From positions 1-50,608 of the forward strand of contig CAIYES010000278.1 in assembly GCA_903925275.1 (NCBI GenBank): a stretch of DNA of 50,608 bases, given 5' to 3'. Numbering within the stretch: the first letter of the stretch is position 1; the number at the start of each line of letters is the position of its first letter. The DNA is from an uncultured Bacteroidales bacterium (GTDB lineage: Bacteria; Bacteroidota; Bacteroidia; Bacteroidales; FEN-979). The position numbers were made by a program, and so were the translations under genes. Under the pieces are notes generated by a model. It was not told where the DNA came from. It was given only the letters and a program-made list of their open reading frames with translations, and searched no databases. Of the stretch, positions 35,951-45,779 are shown piece after piece.

Positions 35951-36790
35951 ATGAAAAAATCGAAAAAAGTTTCAGGTTTAATGGCCATTATCGCGATCGC
36001 CCTTATAGGGTTCGCCTTTATGCCGGCTCCTAAAAAAATAACTGTCAAAGGATCGGATACTATGGTTATCCTGGCCCAGAAATGGGCTGAAGTTTATATG
36101 AAATCGCATCCCACTGCGATCATTCAGGTAACAGGTGGCGGATCAGGCACAGGTATTTCCGCCCTTATCAATGGCGCCACCGATATCTGCAACTCAAGCC
36201 GCCCGATGAAACAATCGGAAATGGATAAGCTGAAAGACCGCTATGCCTCGATGGGCATTGAAATACCTTGTGCGAAAGATGGGATCACCATTTTTCTCAA
36301 TGAATCAAACCCGGTAAAAGAGTTGACCATAAAACAACTGAGTAACATTTTCTCTGGTAAAACACGCAACTGGAAAGAGGTTGGCGGACCCGATCAGGAC
36401 ATCAAATTGTACGGCCGTGAGAACAGTTCGGGAACCTATGTGTTTTTCAAGGACAATGTTGTAAAAACTGATTATGCAGCCAGTTGCCAGACTTTACCTG
36501 GTACGGCCGCAGTGGTAAATGCCGTATCGAAAGATAAATTCGGAATCGGTTATGGCGGTGCTGCCTATGCAGCCGGCGTAAAACATTGTTTGGTAAAAAA
36601 AGATGATAAAAGCCAGGCTTATGTTGCCAATGCTGAAACTGTAAAAAATGGCCAGTACCCGATTACCCGTTACCTTTACATGTACTTGTGCAACAGACCT
36701 ACCGGCGAGATTAAAGCTTACATCGACTGGATTCTTGGCGCAGAAGGACAAAAGCTTGTGACAGAAATCGGCTATTTCCCTGTAAAATAG
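35951..36790 (+). CDS. pstS: PstS phosphate-binding protein
   Basis: The 279-residue periplasmic component of the phosphate ABC transporter has an N-terminal hydrophobic export segment (about 8-26). Phosphate-binding loops are KGSDTM, GGGSGTGISALINGATDICNSSR and GRENSSGTY. The C-terminal half (TRYLYMYLCNRPTGEIKAYIDWIL, EIGYFPVK) fits PstS. No lipobox Cys is visible, so it may be soluble or retain the hydrophobic segment as an anchor. It lies 53 bases after the porin gene. Confidence 0.95.
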   Translation: MKKSKKVSGLMAIIAIALIGFAFMPAPKKITVKGSDTMVILAQKWAEVYMKSHPTAIIQVTGGGSGTGISALINGATDICNSSRPMKQSEMDKLKDRYASMGIEIPCAKDGITIFLNESNPVKELTIKQLSNIFSGKTRNWKEVGGPDQDIKLYGRENSSGTYVFFKDNVVKTDYAASCQTLPGTAAVVNAVSKDKFGIGYGGAAYAAGVKHCLVKKDDKSQAYVANAETVKNGQYPITRYLYMYLCNRPTGEIKAYIDWILGAEGQKLVTEIGYFPVK

Positions 36791-36870
36791 GTTTTGGTTA
36801 ATACGTAAATTTGTAAATCGATGACTGGCAGCATTAATTAAATGTTGCCTTTCATCGTTAATAAAAAACA

Positions 36871-37995
36871 ATGGATAATCCGATAGTAAAAAAGGGATTT
36901 GTCTTTACCAAAGAGTCGTTGAGGAAGAAGTTCCGATGGTCGGAATTTCTATCCGAAAAGATTATCACAGGTGTGGCTTTTCTCTCCATCACCATTATTG
37001 TCCTGATCTTTTTCTTTGTGTTCAAGGAATCTCTACCAATTTTTTCTGCTAAAAAAAAGGAGGCTGCCAAGGTTGAACATGTTCAGAAACAGGAACAGTA
37101 CGGTGGTGCCGAAGATAATGTGCAAACAAATGCTTCGGGGCAGGAGCAGTATGGCGTAACAACCAAAGATACTTCAATGATCGAGAACCAGGTTCAGGGT
37201 GAAGATACCGTTGTTTATGGGTCTGATCAGGCAACGTTTAAAAGTCTGACAGGCAAGCAATGGCTGCCTGTTTCCGACAATCCCAGGTATGGGTTGATCC
37301 CCCTGATTGTCGGTACGTTGAAAATAACCCTCATTGCCATGTTATTTGCTGCGCCCATTGCTATCCTGGCTGCTATGTTTTCGGCATCATTTGCACCGTA
37401 TTGGATGCGTGAAATTATCAAACCGGCCATCGAACTGCTAGCGGGGTTTCCATCGGTTGTTATCGGGTTTTTTGCCCTGATGGTAATGGCCACTTTTTTT
37501 CAGAATATCTTTGGATACGATGGCCGGCTGAACGCTTTTGTAGGTGGTGTCGCCATGGCGCTTGCAGCCATTCCGATTATTTTCACCATCACCGAAGATG
37601 CGCTGACAGCCGTTCCGCGTACCTATACGGAAGCCAGTCTGGCACTTGGAGCCACCCGATGGCAAACAGCTTTGTTCGTGACTCTTCCTGCCGCTACCCC
37701 GGGCATTTTCGCCGCGATCCTGCTCGGGATCGGACGAGTGTTCGGGGAGACCATGATCGCGCTGATGGCTACCGGGAATGCAGCCATGATCTCAGCCAAC
37801 CCATTTGAATCGGTTCGCACGCTTGCTGCGACCATCGGCGCTGAAATGGCCGAAGTGGTGTTTGGCGATACCCATTACAACGTACTCTTTCTGATAGGTT
37901 CCCTGCTCTTTATCTTCAACTTCAGCCTCAATGCCCTGGCTGAATTCTATGTGAAGGGAAAATTGGTTAAACGTTTTCAAGGGAAGCAGTCATGA
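36871..37995 (+). CDS. pstC: PstC phosphate permease with unusual charged insertion
   Basis: The 374-residue inner-membrane permease of the Pst system has TM1 at about 32-52. The remaining helices begin near 142 (LIPLIVGTLKITLIAMLFAAP), with the EAA loop in ASLALGATRWQTALFVTLP. Between them (about 60-118) sits a hydrophilic, Gln/Glu-rich insertion containing QEQYG twice (74-78, 91-95). Most PstC proteins have only a short loop before the conserved LTGKQWLPVSDNPRYGL stretch, present here at 126-141. The insertion would be periplasmic and may contact PstS. The stop overlaps pstA by four bases. Confidence 0.94.
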   Translation: MDNPIVKKGFVFTKESLRKKFRWSEFLSEKIITGVAFLSITIIVLIFFFVFKESLPIFSAKKKEAAKVEHVQKQEQYGGAEDNVQTNASGQEQYGVTTKDTSMIENQVQGEDTVVYGSDQATFKSLTGKQWLPVSDNPRYGLIPLIVGTLKITLIAMLFAAPIAILAAMFSASFAPYWMREIIKPAIELLAGFPSVVIGFFALMVMATFFQNIFGYDGRLNAFVGGVAMALAAIPIIFTITEDALTAVPRTYTEASLALGATRWQTALFVTLPAATPGIFAAILLGIGRVFGETMIALMATGNAAMISANPFESVRTLAATIGAEMAEVVFGDTHYNVLFLIGSLLFIFNFSLNALAEFYVKGKLVKRFQGKQS

Positions 37996-38891
37996 TCTGG
38001 AAAAAAACAATAACCGGCGGATTATTCATAGGGGCAACCGCATTCTCTGCCATACTGATCATTGCGGTGATCATCATTCTGCTGGTCGTGATCATCATCG
38101 GAGGAAAAGAGACCTTTTCCTGGGAATTCCTCACCTCTTTTCCTACAGATGGCATGATGAAAGGGGGAATTTTCCCGGCCATCTATGGAACCGTATTGCT
38201 GGTGCTGATCATGTCCGTTGCAGCTGTTCCGTTCGGGACCATCACGGCCATTTATCTGACCGAGTATGCCCATGAGAAATCAATCCTGGCACAAACCATC
38301 CGGTTTGCCGTCAGAACCCTTGCTACCGTGCCCTCCATCATTTTCGGGTTATTCGGACTGGGATTTTTTATCAAGTTTGTCGGTAGCGGCATGGATGATG
38401 CATTTTTAGGCGGTCAATTAAAATGGGGACAGCCTAACATTCTGTGGGCCAGCCTGACCATGGCGCTGCTTACACTTCCTGTAGTGATCGTCTCTGTTGA
38501 AGAAGCCATTCGCACCGTACCACGCGAATTGCGCGAAGCAAGCCTTGCCCTTGGCGCCACGAAATGGGAAACCATAAAGCGCATTGTAATCCCAGGTTCA
38601 CGGTCGGGGATTATGACCGGGACCATATTAGCCGTCAGCCGGGGCGCCGGAGAGGTTGCACCCATCCTGTTTACCGGGGCGGCCTACTACCTGGCAACGC
38701 TTCCAACCTCGTTGAGTGATCAGTTTATGAACCTGGGATATCACATATACATCATGGCCACTCAATCGGCCAACGTTGATCAAACCATGCCCATTCAGTT
38801 TGCCACCACCATGGTTTTATTACTGCTCACCTTTACCTTAAATTTAACAGCCGTCATCATCCGTGCGCGATTGCGCAGGAAAACCAAATGA
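37992..38891 (+). CDS. pstA: PstA phosphate permease
   Basis: A 299-residue inner-membrane permease partner of PstC with about six helices. Conserved features are FLTSFPTDGMMKGGIFPAIYGT, the TEYAHEKS stretch, VPSIIFGLFGLGFFI, and the EAA loop REASLALGATKWETIKRIVIP that docks PstB. Start overlaps pstC (ATGA). Followed after 19 bases by pstB. Confidence 0.95.
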   Translation: MIWKKTITGGLFIGATAFSAILIIAVIIILLVVIIIGGKETFSWEFLTSFPTDGMMKGGIFPAIYGTVLLVLIMSVAAVPFGTITAIYLTEYAHEKSILAQTIRFAVRTLATVPSIIFGLFGLGFFIKFVGSGMDDAFLGGQLKWGQPNILWASLTMALLTLPVVIVSVEEAIRTVPRELREASLALGATKWETIKRIVIPGSRSGIMTGTILAVSRGAGEVAPILFTGAAYYLATLPTSLSDQFMNLGYHIYIMATQSANVDQTMPIQFATTMVLLLLTFTLNLTAVIIRARLRRKTK

Positions 38892-38910
38892 CCAACGAAG
38901 TATTTGAATA

Positions 38911-39669
38911 ATGAAAGAGATAAAAATTAAAACAAGGGATTTAAGCCTCTATTACGGCGCTAAGATGGCATTGAATTCCATCTCCCTGGATATTCCGGAA
39001 AAGGAGGTTACCGCCTTTATCGGGCCATCGGGATGCGGTAAGTCTACCTTTCTCCGTACCCTGAACCGCATGAATGACCTGATCCCCAGTGTCCGGATCA
39101 CCGGTGAAGTACTGGTGGATTCGCTCAACATCTATGACAAGCAGATCGATGTGGTCAACCTGCGTAAAAAAGTGGGAATGGTGTTTCAGAAATCGAATCC
39201 CTTTGCCAAATCGATTTTTGAGAATGTGGCCTATGGCCCGCGGATCAATGGGATCAACAAAAAAACAACCCTGGAAGAGATTGTGGAAAAGTCGCTGAAA
39301 AAAGCCTTTATATGGGAAGAAGTGAAAGACCGGCTGCACGATTCAGCTATGGGCTTATCGGGTGGTCAGCAGCAGCGCATGTGCATTGCCCGCACCTTGG
39401 CGGTGGAGCCCGAGATCATTTTGATGGATGAACCGGCCAGTGCGCTTGATCCGATTTCCACCGCAAAAATCGAGGAGCTGATCTTCGAGCTTAAAAAGAA
39501 CTATACCATCGTCATCGTTACACATAACATGCAGCAGGCCGCCCGCGTAAGTGATCTCACGGCTTTTTTCTACCTTGGGGAGCTGATCGAATTCGGGAAA
39601 ACAAAGAAAATATTTACCACGCCTGATAAAAAGCACACCGAGGAATACATCACCGGGAGGTTCGGGTAA
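38911..39669 (+). CDS. pstB: PstB phosphate ABC transporter ATPase
   Basis: The 252-residue ATPase powers phosphate import with PstA/PstC. Walker [10 protein letters not shown] (38-46), Q-loop [10 protein letters not shown], signature [16 protein letters not shown], Walker [13 protein letters not shown] and H-loop [13 protein letters not shown] are all intact. The length equals that of typical PstB proteins. Ends 42 bases before phoU. Confidence 0.97.
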   Translation: MKEIKIKTRDLSLYYGAKMALNSISLDIPEKEVTAFIGPSGCGKSTFLRTLNRMNDLIPSVRITGEVLVDSLNIYDKQIDVVNLRKKVGMVFQKSNPFAKSIFENVAYGPRINGINKKTTLEEIVEKSLKKAFIWEEVKDRLHDSAMGLSGGQQQRMCIARTLAVEPEIILMDEPASALDPISTAKIEELIFELKKNYTIVIVTHNMQQAARVSDLTAFFYLGELIEFGKTKKIFTTPDKKHTEEYITGRFG

Positions 39670-39711
39670 AAAAAGTCAGGTATAACAAATCATCTATAAA
39701 TAATACCGATC

Positions 39712-40443
39712 ATGGAAAGACATTTTGAACAGGAGTTGCAAAAACTGAACAAGCGGATCCTCAAGATGGGGAACCTGGTGTACGATCAGATACACAATTC
39801 GCTTGAAGCTTTGCTGACGTGTAACATCGAACTGGCACAGCAGGTTGTCGGAAAGGATAACAAGGTGGATAAGCTGGATGTTAAAATTGATAAGTTATGC
39901 CAGCGCATTTTTGCACTGACGCAACCGGTCGCAACCGATTTACGCCTGATCATGTCGGCGTTGAAAATGAACAATGACCTGGAACGCCTGGGCGACCTGG
40001 CCGTGAACATTTCCACAAAAGTCGAAGGAGTGAGTGATTACCAGGAAATCCTGACCGACCTTCATGTGGATGAACTGGCAAATATGGCCGATCTGATCGT
40101 GAAAGATGTCATTACCATCCTGAACACACGCAACACGACCTTTGTCAGGGATATCTTCTCATCGGCCAATGCCATTGAAGAGAAGGTACAGGCCGTATCC
40201 TCACGCATTCTCGACGAAATGATGCATAAAACCGAGGTGATCGTGGTGGCTACCAACCTGATGATCATCCTGACCCAGATCGACCGCATCGCGGGGTATT
40301 CGACCAACATCGCCGAATCGATCGTGTTCATTGTTGAAGGAAAGATGATCAAGCACAAAAACCCGTTCAAACACATTGACGGTGCTGAGATCAATCCGGG
40401 GCATGAGAATCCGGTAGAAGATTCCGGAAATTCAGGCATATGA
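39712..40443 (+). CDS. phoU: PhoU phosphate-signalling regulator
   Basis: A 243-residue protein with two three-helix PhoU bundles. Metal-site helices are TQPVATDLRLIMSALKMNNDLERLGDLAVNI and LMIILTQIDRIAGYSTNIAESIVFIVEG. PhoU restrains Pst uptake and, in other bacteria, represses the PhoR kinase when phosphate is plentiful. The C-terminal 20 residues (HIDGAEINPGHENPVEDSGNSG) are a loose acidic tail. Last gene of the operon; no phoR/phoB pair follows, so the two-component partner lies elsewhere. Confidence 0.95.
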   Translation: MERHFEQELQKLNKRILKMGNLVYDQIHNSLEALLTCNIELAQQVVGKDNKVDKLDVKIDKLCQRIFALTQPVATDLRLIMSALKMNNDLERLGDLAVNISTKVEGVSDYQEILTDLHVDELANMADLIVKDVITILNTRNTTFVRDIFSSANAIEEKVQAVSSRILDEMMHKTEVIVVATNLMIILTQIDRIAGYSTNIAESIVFIVEGKMIKHKNPFKHIDGAEINPGHENPVEDSGNSGI

Positions 40444-40478
40444 CGAATATGCCCCTGTAACCCGGAAGTGATGGTGGA

Positions 40479-41987
40479 TTACTTCTGCGGGGCTTTGGCG
40501 ATATACTGATCCATCACAAGGTCCAACGTCTGGCGGCATACTTTGCAAAAGTGGATGTGGCGTGTGAACATGATACAGTCGAGTTGTGAACGATAGAGCC
40601 CTTTGGGCGTGTATCCGGCGCCTTCAAAAGCTCCAACGGCATCTCGGTACTGATCTCTTGCGAAATATTCATTTTCCTGCCTGTACTGTTTCATGAATAA
40701 TGCTTCCATCACCTCTTCCGGAACTTTTGCTTTTCTCAGACTGTCCCGCTGCTTTTGTATACCATAACCGAATTTATCGAAAGCTTCCTTGTTCCAGGGA
40801 GTGGGCAATGGTGTTCCCGGATCTGCCAGGTCCTTCCATTTGAGCTTATCTTTATCAAGTAAGGCGGTAATATTACGTTCCCAGGGTTCTAAAGTAATAT
40901 CAGGGGCTTCATAGGATACGGATGAGGTATAGTATTCATCAGCAAGACCTGCCATATGATGGCCGAATTCATGAACCATGATGTAATCGGCAAACTTGTT
41001 ATCGGCTGAAACCGTGGTATAGAGGTTATAAATCCCCCCGCCTCCGTACGTCCGCTCATTCACGAGGATTACCATGAAGTCGTAAGGCACCTGCGATGCG
41101 ACATTCCTTACCGTTTTATTGTCGAAAGTGAGGGCATAACGTTCGGAGTCAAACGCGCCATACTGCACTGATAAGGGCGTGCGTTTGAATACACCGGGAT
41201 GGGGTTTGCAAACGCCTGAAACATCAGAAGGTGTTTCAACAGCCCTTATATTAATATCCCTGGCCCTGGATTTGAAGGGTTCGTTGGCCATCAGCACTGC
41301 TGAAAGCCGCGTAGCATCATTTTTAAATTTCCCCATCTCTGCGCGGGTATAACCATCGCCCAGGATGACAATATCGACCTTCTCGGCCGCATTTCCATTG
41401 TCCCGGATGACGTCCACTGTATTTGAATGGACAAGATCGGCAGGATTCACTTCACGTGAAGCCGGGTCAACATCGACTGTCCAGACAGGCAGAAATTTAT
41501 TATTTGTAAGGTTGCGCTTGTTCAGGATTATGGTGACTGGTTTCCCGGGCCATGGAAAACGGATTGATTCATTGAATGATCCCCACTGTTTGTCTGACTC
41601 CGGCGTTGTCTGCCATTCTCCGAAAATGCTTGCAAACCCGCGGGAGTACAGCAGGATTTTGCTTTCCCGGTCGATGACCTGGAGCGTGTAAAGCCCCATT
41701 TCCAGTTTATCAATGAGGATGAATTTGTTTCCGGGCCATGGTCCGTCGGAAACGATGTGGTCGATGGCGAAATGCTCCTCTTTTGAAGTACCGCTGTGGT
41801 TAAAATCCAACCGCATGGTTTTACCGGTGAAGTATTGATCATATGCGACATTCCCCTGATCTGAAACCTGAATCTCTTTGATGGTGGTCGAATCGGCATT
41901 GCCGGAAACCGGGTTATGGGTATTTCGGGAGCGGGTGCAAGAAAGAAATGTTATCGCAATAAAAAACACTGTTACAATTGTTTTCAT
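40479..41987 (-). CDS. Peptidase M64 (IgA peptidase M64 family) lipoprotein
   Basis: A 502-residue zinc metalloprotease. ATG 41987 opens a lipoprotein signal (MKTIVTVFFIAITFLSC, lipobox Cys17). An N-terminal beta-sandwich (about 40-165, M64_N type) is followed by VDIVILGDGYTRAEMGKF and the catalytic HEFGHHMAGLADEYY (His339, Glu340, His343, with the third ligand Asp in the ADEY turn). This is the M64 family, named after Clostridium ramosum IgA protease; most members have unknown substrates. Cell-surface or periplasmic. Convergent with phoU. Confidence 0.93.
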   Translation of the reverse strand: MKTIVTVFFIAITFLSCTRSRNTHNPVSGNADSTTIKEIQVSDQGNVAYDQYFTGKTMRLDFNHSGTSKEEHFAIDHIVSDGPWPGNKFILIDKLEMGLYTLQVIDRESKILLYSRGFASIFGEWQTTPESDKQWGSFNESIRFPWPGKPVTIILNKRNLTNNKFLPVWTVDVDPASREVNPADLVHSNTVDVIRDNGNAAEKVDIVILGDGYTRAEMGKFKNDATRLSAVLMANEPFKSRARDINIRAVETPSDVSGVCKPHPGVFKRTPLSVQYGAFDSERYALTFDNKTVRNVASQVPYDFMVILVNERTYGGGGIYNLYTTVSADNKFADYIMVHEFGHHMAGLADEYYTSSVSYEAPDITLEPWERNITALLDKDKLKWKDLADPGTPLPTPWNKEAFDKFGYGIQKQRDSLRKAKVPEEVMEALFMKQYRQENEYFARDQYRDAVGAFEGAGYTPKGLYRSQLDCIMFTRHIHFCKVCRQTLDLVMDQYIAKAPQK

Positions 41988-42178
41988 AATGTCAATGTTT
42001 AACAAGTTTAAATGGAAGCGTAAAATTATAAGAATATTTTCAACCTGAGGATGGTCTTATTTTCATCGTCAAATCAGCTGTCAATATCGAGTTTCCATAT
42101 GGGGAAAACGAATTTTGTTTTGAAATTGTTTTTCATTCCCTATTTTTAAGCACGAAAAGAATTTAAAATCCCACGACA

Positions 42179-45100
42179 ATGCAAAGGACAACTACAAATG
42201 TAACACATACTGTTAAAAGACTGGCCATTCTGGTCATTCTAGCGTGTGTGTTTTTTTTAATTTCTGATATGAAAGCACAAGAGGTCAGTCACGGTTTCAA
42301 ACTGATAGAAAAACGGTTTGTCAAAGAAGTGAATGCAGAATGTTATTATTATGAACATGTAAAAAGCGGTGCCCGGTTGCTCAAAATCGCGGCCGACGAT
42401 CCCAACAAGATGTTCGGTATTGCTTTCAAAACCATTCCCGAATCCGACAACGGAACCCCTCACATTCTGGAGCATTCTGTGCTGAATGGATCTAAAAAAT
42501 TCCCGGTTAAGAGTCCGTTTGATGTATTGTCGAAGGGTTCGCTTAAAACTTTCCTGAATGCCATGACCGGTAAAGATATCACCTTTTATCCGGTAGCCAG
42601 CATGAATGAAAAGGACTATTTCAACCTGATGAATGTTTATCTCGATGCCGTGCTCAACCCGCTGCTCTATTCCGATCCGCGGATTTTAAAACAGGAAGGC
42701 TGGCATCATGAGATGACTGATAAAGAGAGTCCGGTTACCTATAAGGGAGTGGTTTATGGTGAAATGAAGGGCGCTTTCTCCGACCCAAACGAAGAACTCA
42801 GCTACCATATTTACAAAAACCTTTTTCCAGATAATGGTTACGGATTTGAATCCGGAGGGTATCCGGCTGCAATCCCGACCCTCACCCAGGAAGCTTTTAC
42901 CGGGTTCCACAAACGATTTTATCATCCGGAAAACAGCTACATCCTGCTTTATGGCAATGCCGATCTGAATAAAGAACTCGCATTCATCGACCAGGAATAT
43001 CTGTCGAAATACAACAGGGCCAATTCCCGGGCGGTGATCGACGACCAGAAGCCATTTGCAGCCATGAAGGACATTACTGCTTTTTACCCGGTTCTGGAAG
43101 GTTCAGATACAAACAACCAGACCTTTCTTTCTCTTACTTTGGTGGCAGGGCATAATACAGACGGGGCACTCGATATGGCACTCGATATGATTACCGAATT
43201 GCTTGTAAACCAGGAGTCGGCGCCCATCAGGCTGGCCCTCCAGAAAGCAGGTATCGGACAGGATGTATCAGCTTCCGTTTCCAACTATAAACAAAACGTG
43301 GTTCAAATTACGGTCCAAAATGCAAATGCTTCGGATAAACAAAAGTTTTATGAAATCGTCCAAAATACGATCCAGGAAGTACTGAAAAAAGGTCTGGATA
43401 AAAGTGAAATCCAGGGGATTATGAATCGTTCTGAATTTAGCCTGAGAGAAGGTAACAATGTTCAGAAAGGACTCGTTTACCTCATGCGGATCTATCCGGG
43501 ATGGTTTTTTGCGGATGATCCTTTTCGGGGGCTGGAATACGAGAAGACGCTTGCAGTGGTAAAGAAATCTCTGACAACAAACTACCTTGAAGCGATCATA
43601 AAACAATATTTTGTAGACAACCCGCATTCCATTCTCCTTACCATGGTTCCGGATTCCCGATTGGATAAGCAGCGGAATGCAGCTGTACAGGAAGAACTGA
43701 AAAATTACAAATCAAAACTGGATGATAATGCAGTTGCTTCTCTGGTTCAGGAGACGCAGGATCTGATTGCTTTCCAGAAACGTCAGGATAGTCCGGAAGC
43801 ACTTGCCACCATCCCCTTATTGACATTGAAAGATATTGATCCGAAAGCCACCTGGTATGGTGTAACCCAGAAACAGATAGCCGGAGTTCCTGTATTGCAT
43901 CACGAAACTTTTACCAATGACATTATTTACACCAGCCTCTATTTTGACATGCGTACGGTATCGAAAGAAATGATTCCCTATGTTTCACTGCTTTCAAATC
44001 TGCTGGGTTCCCTGAATACGGAAAAGTACACTTATGGAGACCTTAACAAGGCGATGAACATCAATACCGGAACACTCTATACAACCATAAGATCATATCT
44101 TGAAAACCTTGATGATGCGAACCTCATTCCGAAATTTGTGGTGGTGTCTTCAGCCATGAAAGACAAGGTTGACAAGGCTTTTGAGCTTTCGTTCGAAATC
44201 GTGAACAAGACCCGTTTTTCGGATACTGCGCGATTGAAAATGCTGTTGGTCCGCCATCAATCACAACTTGAAGCATCAAAAAAGCAGGAAGGCGCTGGTG
44301 TTGCGGCCACACGTCTTCCGTCGTACTACAGCAATTCGGGAATGTTCAATGAGATGACCGGGGGCCTCGACTATTACTGGTTCGTGACTGACCTTACCAA
44401 AGGATTCGAAAAAAATTCGGATCAGATCGTTGCCAACCTTGAAAAAGCAGCCACCCTGCTTTTCACCAGGGGGAACCTGATGGCATCGGCCACCTGTGCA
44501 GCCAAAGACCTGGGTAACTTCAGCAAAGCCATGACCAATCTGGCCGAATCCTTACCACAATCAAAACCTGTTTATCAAACCTGGGCTTTCAACCTTGAAA
44601 AGAAAAATGAAGGTATCCGAACTGCATCGAAAGTTCAGTATGTTTATGAGGGCTATAATTATAAAAAGTTAGGCTACAGCTGGAACGGAAAAATGCGTGT
44701 ACTCAATCAGATTCTTTCGAGGGATTGGCTGAGAACCAGGATCCGCATCATGGGGGGCGCATATGGTGCATCTGCAAGCATTTCGCCAACCGGAATGATA
44801 TATTTCTCTTCTTACCGGGATCCCAATCTGAAAGAAACATTTGAAACTTACCAGGGGGCAGCGGATTACCTGACTAAATTCGAAGCAGATGAACCCGGTA
44901 TGACACGATTCATCATCGGGACCATAGCCGGGATGGATATGCCGCAATCCAATGTTCAAAGAGGGGATCAGGCAGTGAATTATTACTTTACCAAACGCAA
45001 GGCTGAAGACCTTCAGCGTGACCGCGATGCCGTTATTACCACGAAGGTTGAAGATATCCGCGGATTCGCCGGTATGATCAGGGATATGATAAATCAGCGG

Positions 45101-45181
45101 AACTACTGTGTTTATGGTAATTCGGATAAACTCAACACTTCGAAAGACCTTTTTGACAACATGATACAGGTTGACCGGTAA
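42179..45181 (+). CDS. M16C (PreP/Cym1-like) zinc metallopeptidase
   Basis: A 1000-residue insulinase-superfamily peptidase of the presequence-protease type. A signal sequence (about 12-33, ending DMKAQ) implies export. The inverted zinc motif HILEH (His95, Glu98, His99) is followed by SVLNGSKKFPVKSPFDVLSKGSLKTFLNAMTG, diagnostic of PreP. The distal Glu lies in GVVYGEMKGAFSDP. The second half contains the non-catalytic M16C-associated domain and two further M16 lobes. These enzymes degrade short unstructured peptides; in this phylum a periplasmic peptide-scavenging role is likely. Divergent from the M64 gene. Confidence 0.95.
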   Translation: MQRTTTNVTHTVKRLAILVILACVFFLISDMKAQEVSHGFKLIEKRFVKEVNAECYYYEHVKSGARLLKIAADDPNKMFGIAFKTIPESDNGTPHILEHSVLNGSKKFPVKSPFDVLSKGSLKTFLNAMTGKDITFYPVASMNEKDYFNLMNVYLDAVLNPLLYSDPRILKQEGWHHEMTDKESPVTYKGVVYGEMKGAFSDPNEELSYHIYKNLFPDNGYGFESGGYPAAIPTLTQEAFTGFHKRFYHPENSYILLYGNADLNKELAFIDQEYLSKYNRANSRAVIDDQKPFAAMKDITAFYPVLEGSDTNNQTFLSLTLVAGHNTDGALDMALDMITELLVNQESAPIRLALQKAGIGQDVSASVSNYKQNVVQITVQNANASDKQKFYEIVQNTIQEVLKKGLDKSEIQGIMNRSEFSLREGNNVQKGLVYLMRIYPGWFFADDPFRGLEYEKTLAVVKKSLTTNYLEAIIKQYFVDNPHSILLTMVPDSRLDKQRNAAVQEELKNYKSKLDDNAVASLVQETQDLIAFQKRQDSPEALATIPLLTLKDIDPKATWYGVTQKQIAGVPVLHHETFTNDIIYTSLYFDMRTVSKEMIPYVSLLSNLLGSLNTEKYTYGDLNKAMNINTGTLYTTIRSYLENLDDANLIPKFVVVSSAMKDKVDKAFELSFEIVNKTRFSDTARLKMLLVRHQSQLEASKKQEGAGVAATRLPSYYSNSGMFNEMTGGLDYYWFVTDLTKGFEKNSDQIVANLEKAATLLFTRGNLMASATCAAKDLGNFSKAMTNLAESLPQSKPVYQTWAFNLEKKNEGIRTASKVQYVYEGYNYKKLGYSWNGKMRVLNQILSRDWLRTRIRIMGGAYGASASISPTGMIYFSSYRDPNLKETFETYQGAADYLTKFEADEPGMTRFIIGTIAGMDMPQSNVQRGDQAVNYYFTKRKAEDLQRDRDAVITTKVEDIRGFAGMIRDMINQRNYCVYGNSDKLNTSKDLFDNMIQVDR

Positions 45182-45271
45182 ATTTTTCATCCGGAATTCG
45201 AAAATCGTTGAATCCTAAATAGCATAATTGATGGAGCAATCATGTCAGCGATGGATTTGGTCAGCAATCAG

Positions 45272-45465
45272 CCACGAAGTGGTGTAACATAATTAACCGT
45301 GGGTGAAGCCCACGGTTGTTGCAAATCACTCCCAACTTTAGCCCTGAAAGGGCGGCATTTTGCTGCTAATGTGAGATATATCGCCCTTTCAGGGCTCAGG
45401 TTTGGATTGTAGCATGGTTTCCGTGGGTTTCACCCACGGTTAATAATATTACGCGCTTTCAGCGC
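45272..45465. repeat. Nested inverted-repeat element
   Basis: Outer arms AACCGTGGGTGAAGCCCACGG (45295-45315) and CCGTGGGTTTCACCCACGGTT (45421-45441) are reverse complements apart from one position, and each is itself a hairpin. Inner arms AGCCCTGAAAGGGCG (45340-45354) and CGCCCTTTCAGGGCT (45382-45396) are also reverse complements and self-hairpins. Side elements CCACGAAGTGG (45272) and GCGCTTTCAGCGC (45453-45465) add two more hairpins. The gap 45182-45779 holds this element and a promoter but no gene. Confidence 0.85.
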
Positions 45466-45730
45466 TGGTTCTTTTTTAACCGATCTTTTAGTAATTTCAG
45501 CCTTTTACTGGTATGATTGTGCCCAACCAGTTAGAATATGTTGATTAAGCGCAATTGTACCAGTTGCAATTAAGAACCCGTCGCATGCATGTCAACAACC
45601 ACATCCCATCCCCTCAGTTCAGTCACACCATTGATCATGTCAGATAAGAAGGGAATGGGCCGGATTTCACAGTTTTCTTCTTGTTGCTGAAATTTAAGAG
45701 ATCGCTTAGTGATCACAGCAAAAATTCCAT

Positions 45731-45738
45731 TATTTTTG
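45731..45738 (+). promoter_or_regulatory. -7 promoter element of MFS gene
   Basis: TATTTTTG matches TAnnTTTG exactly and stands 42 bases before ATG 45780. It lies inside the longer open frame (ATG 45681), which argues for the downstream start. Confidence 0.55.
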
Positions 45739-45779
45739 CCGGGAATGAGCTGTCACTATTCCTCACTAAAACCAAAGCA

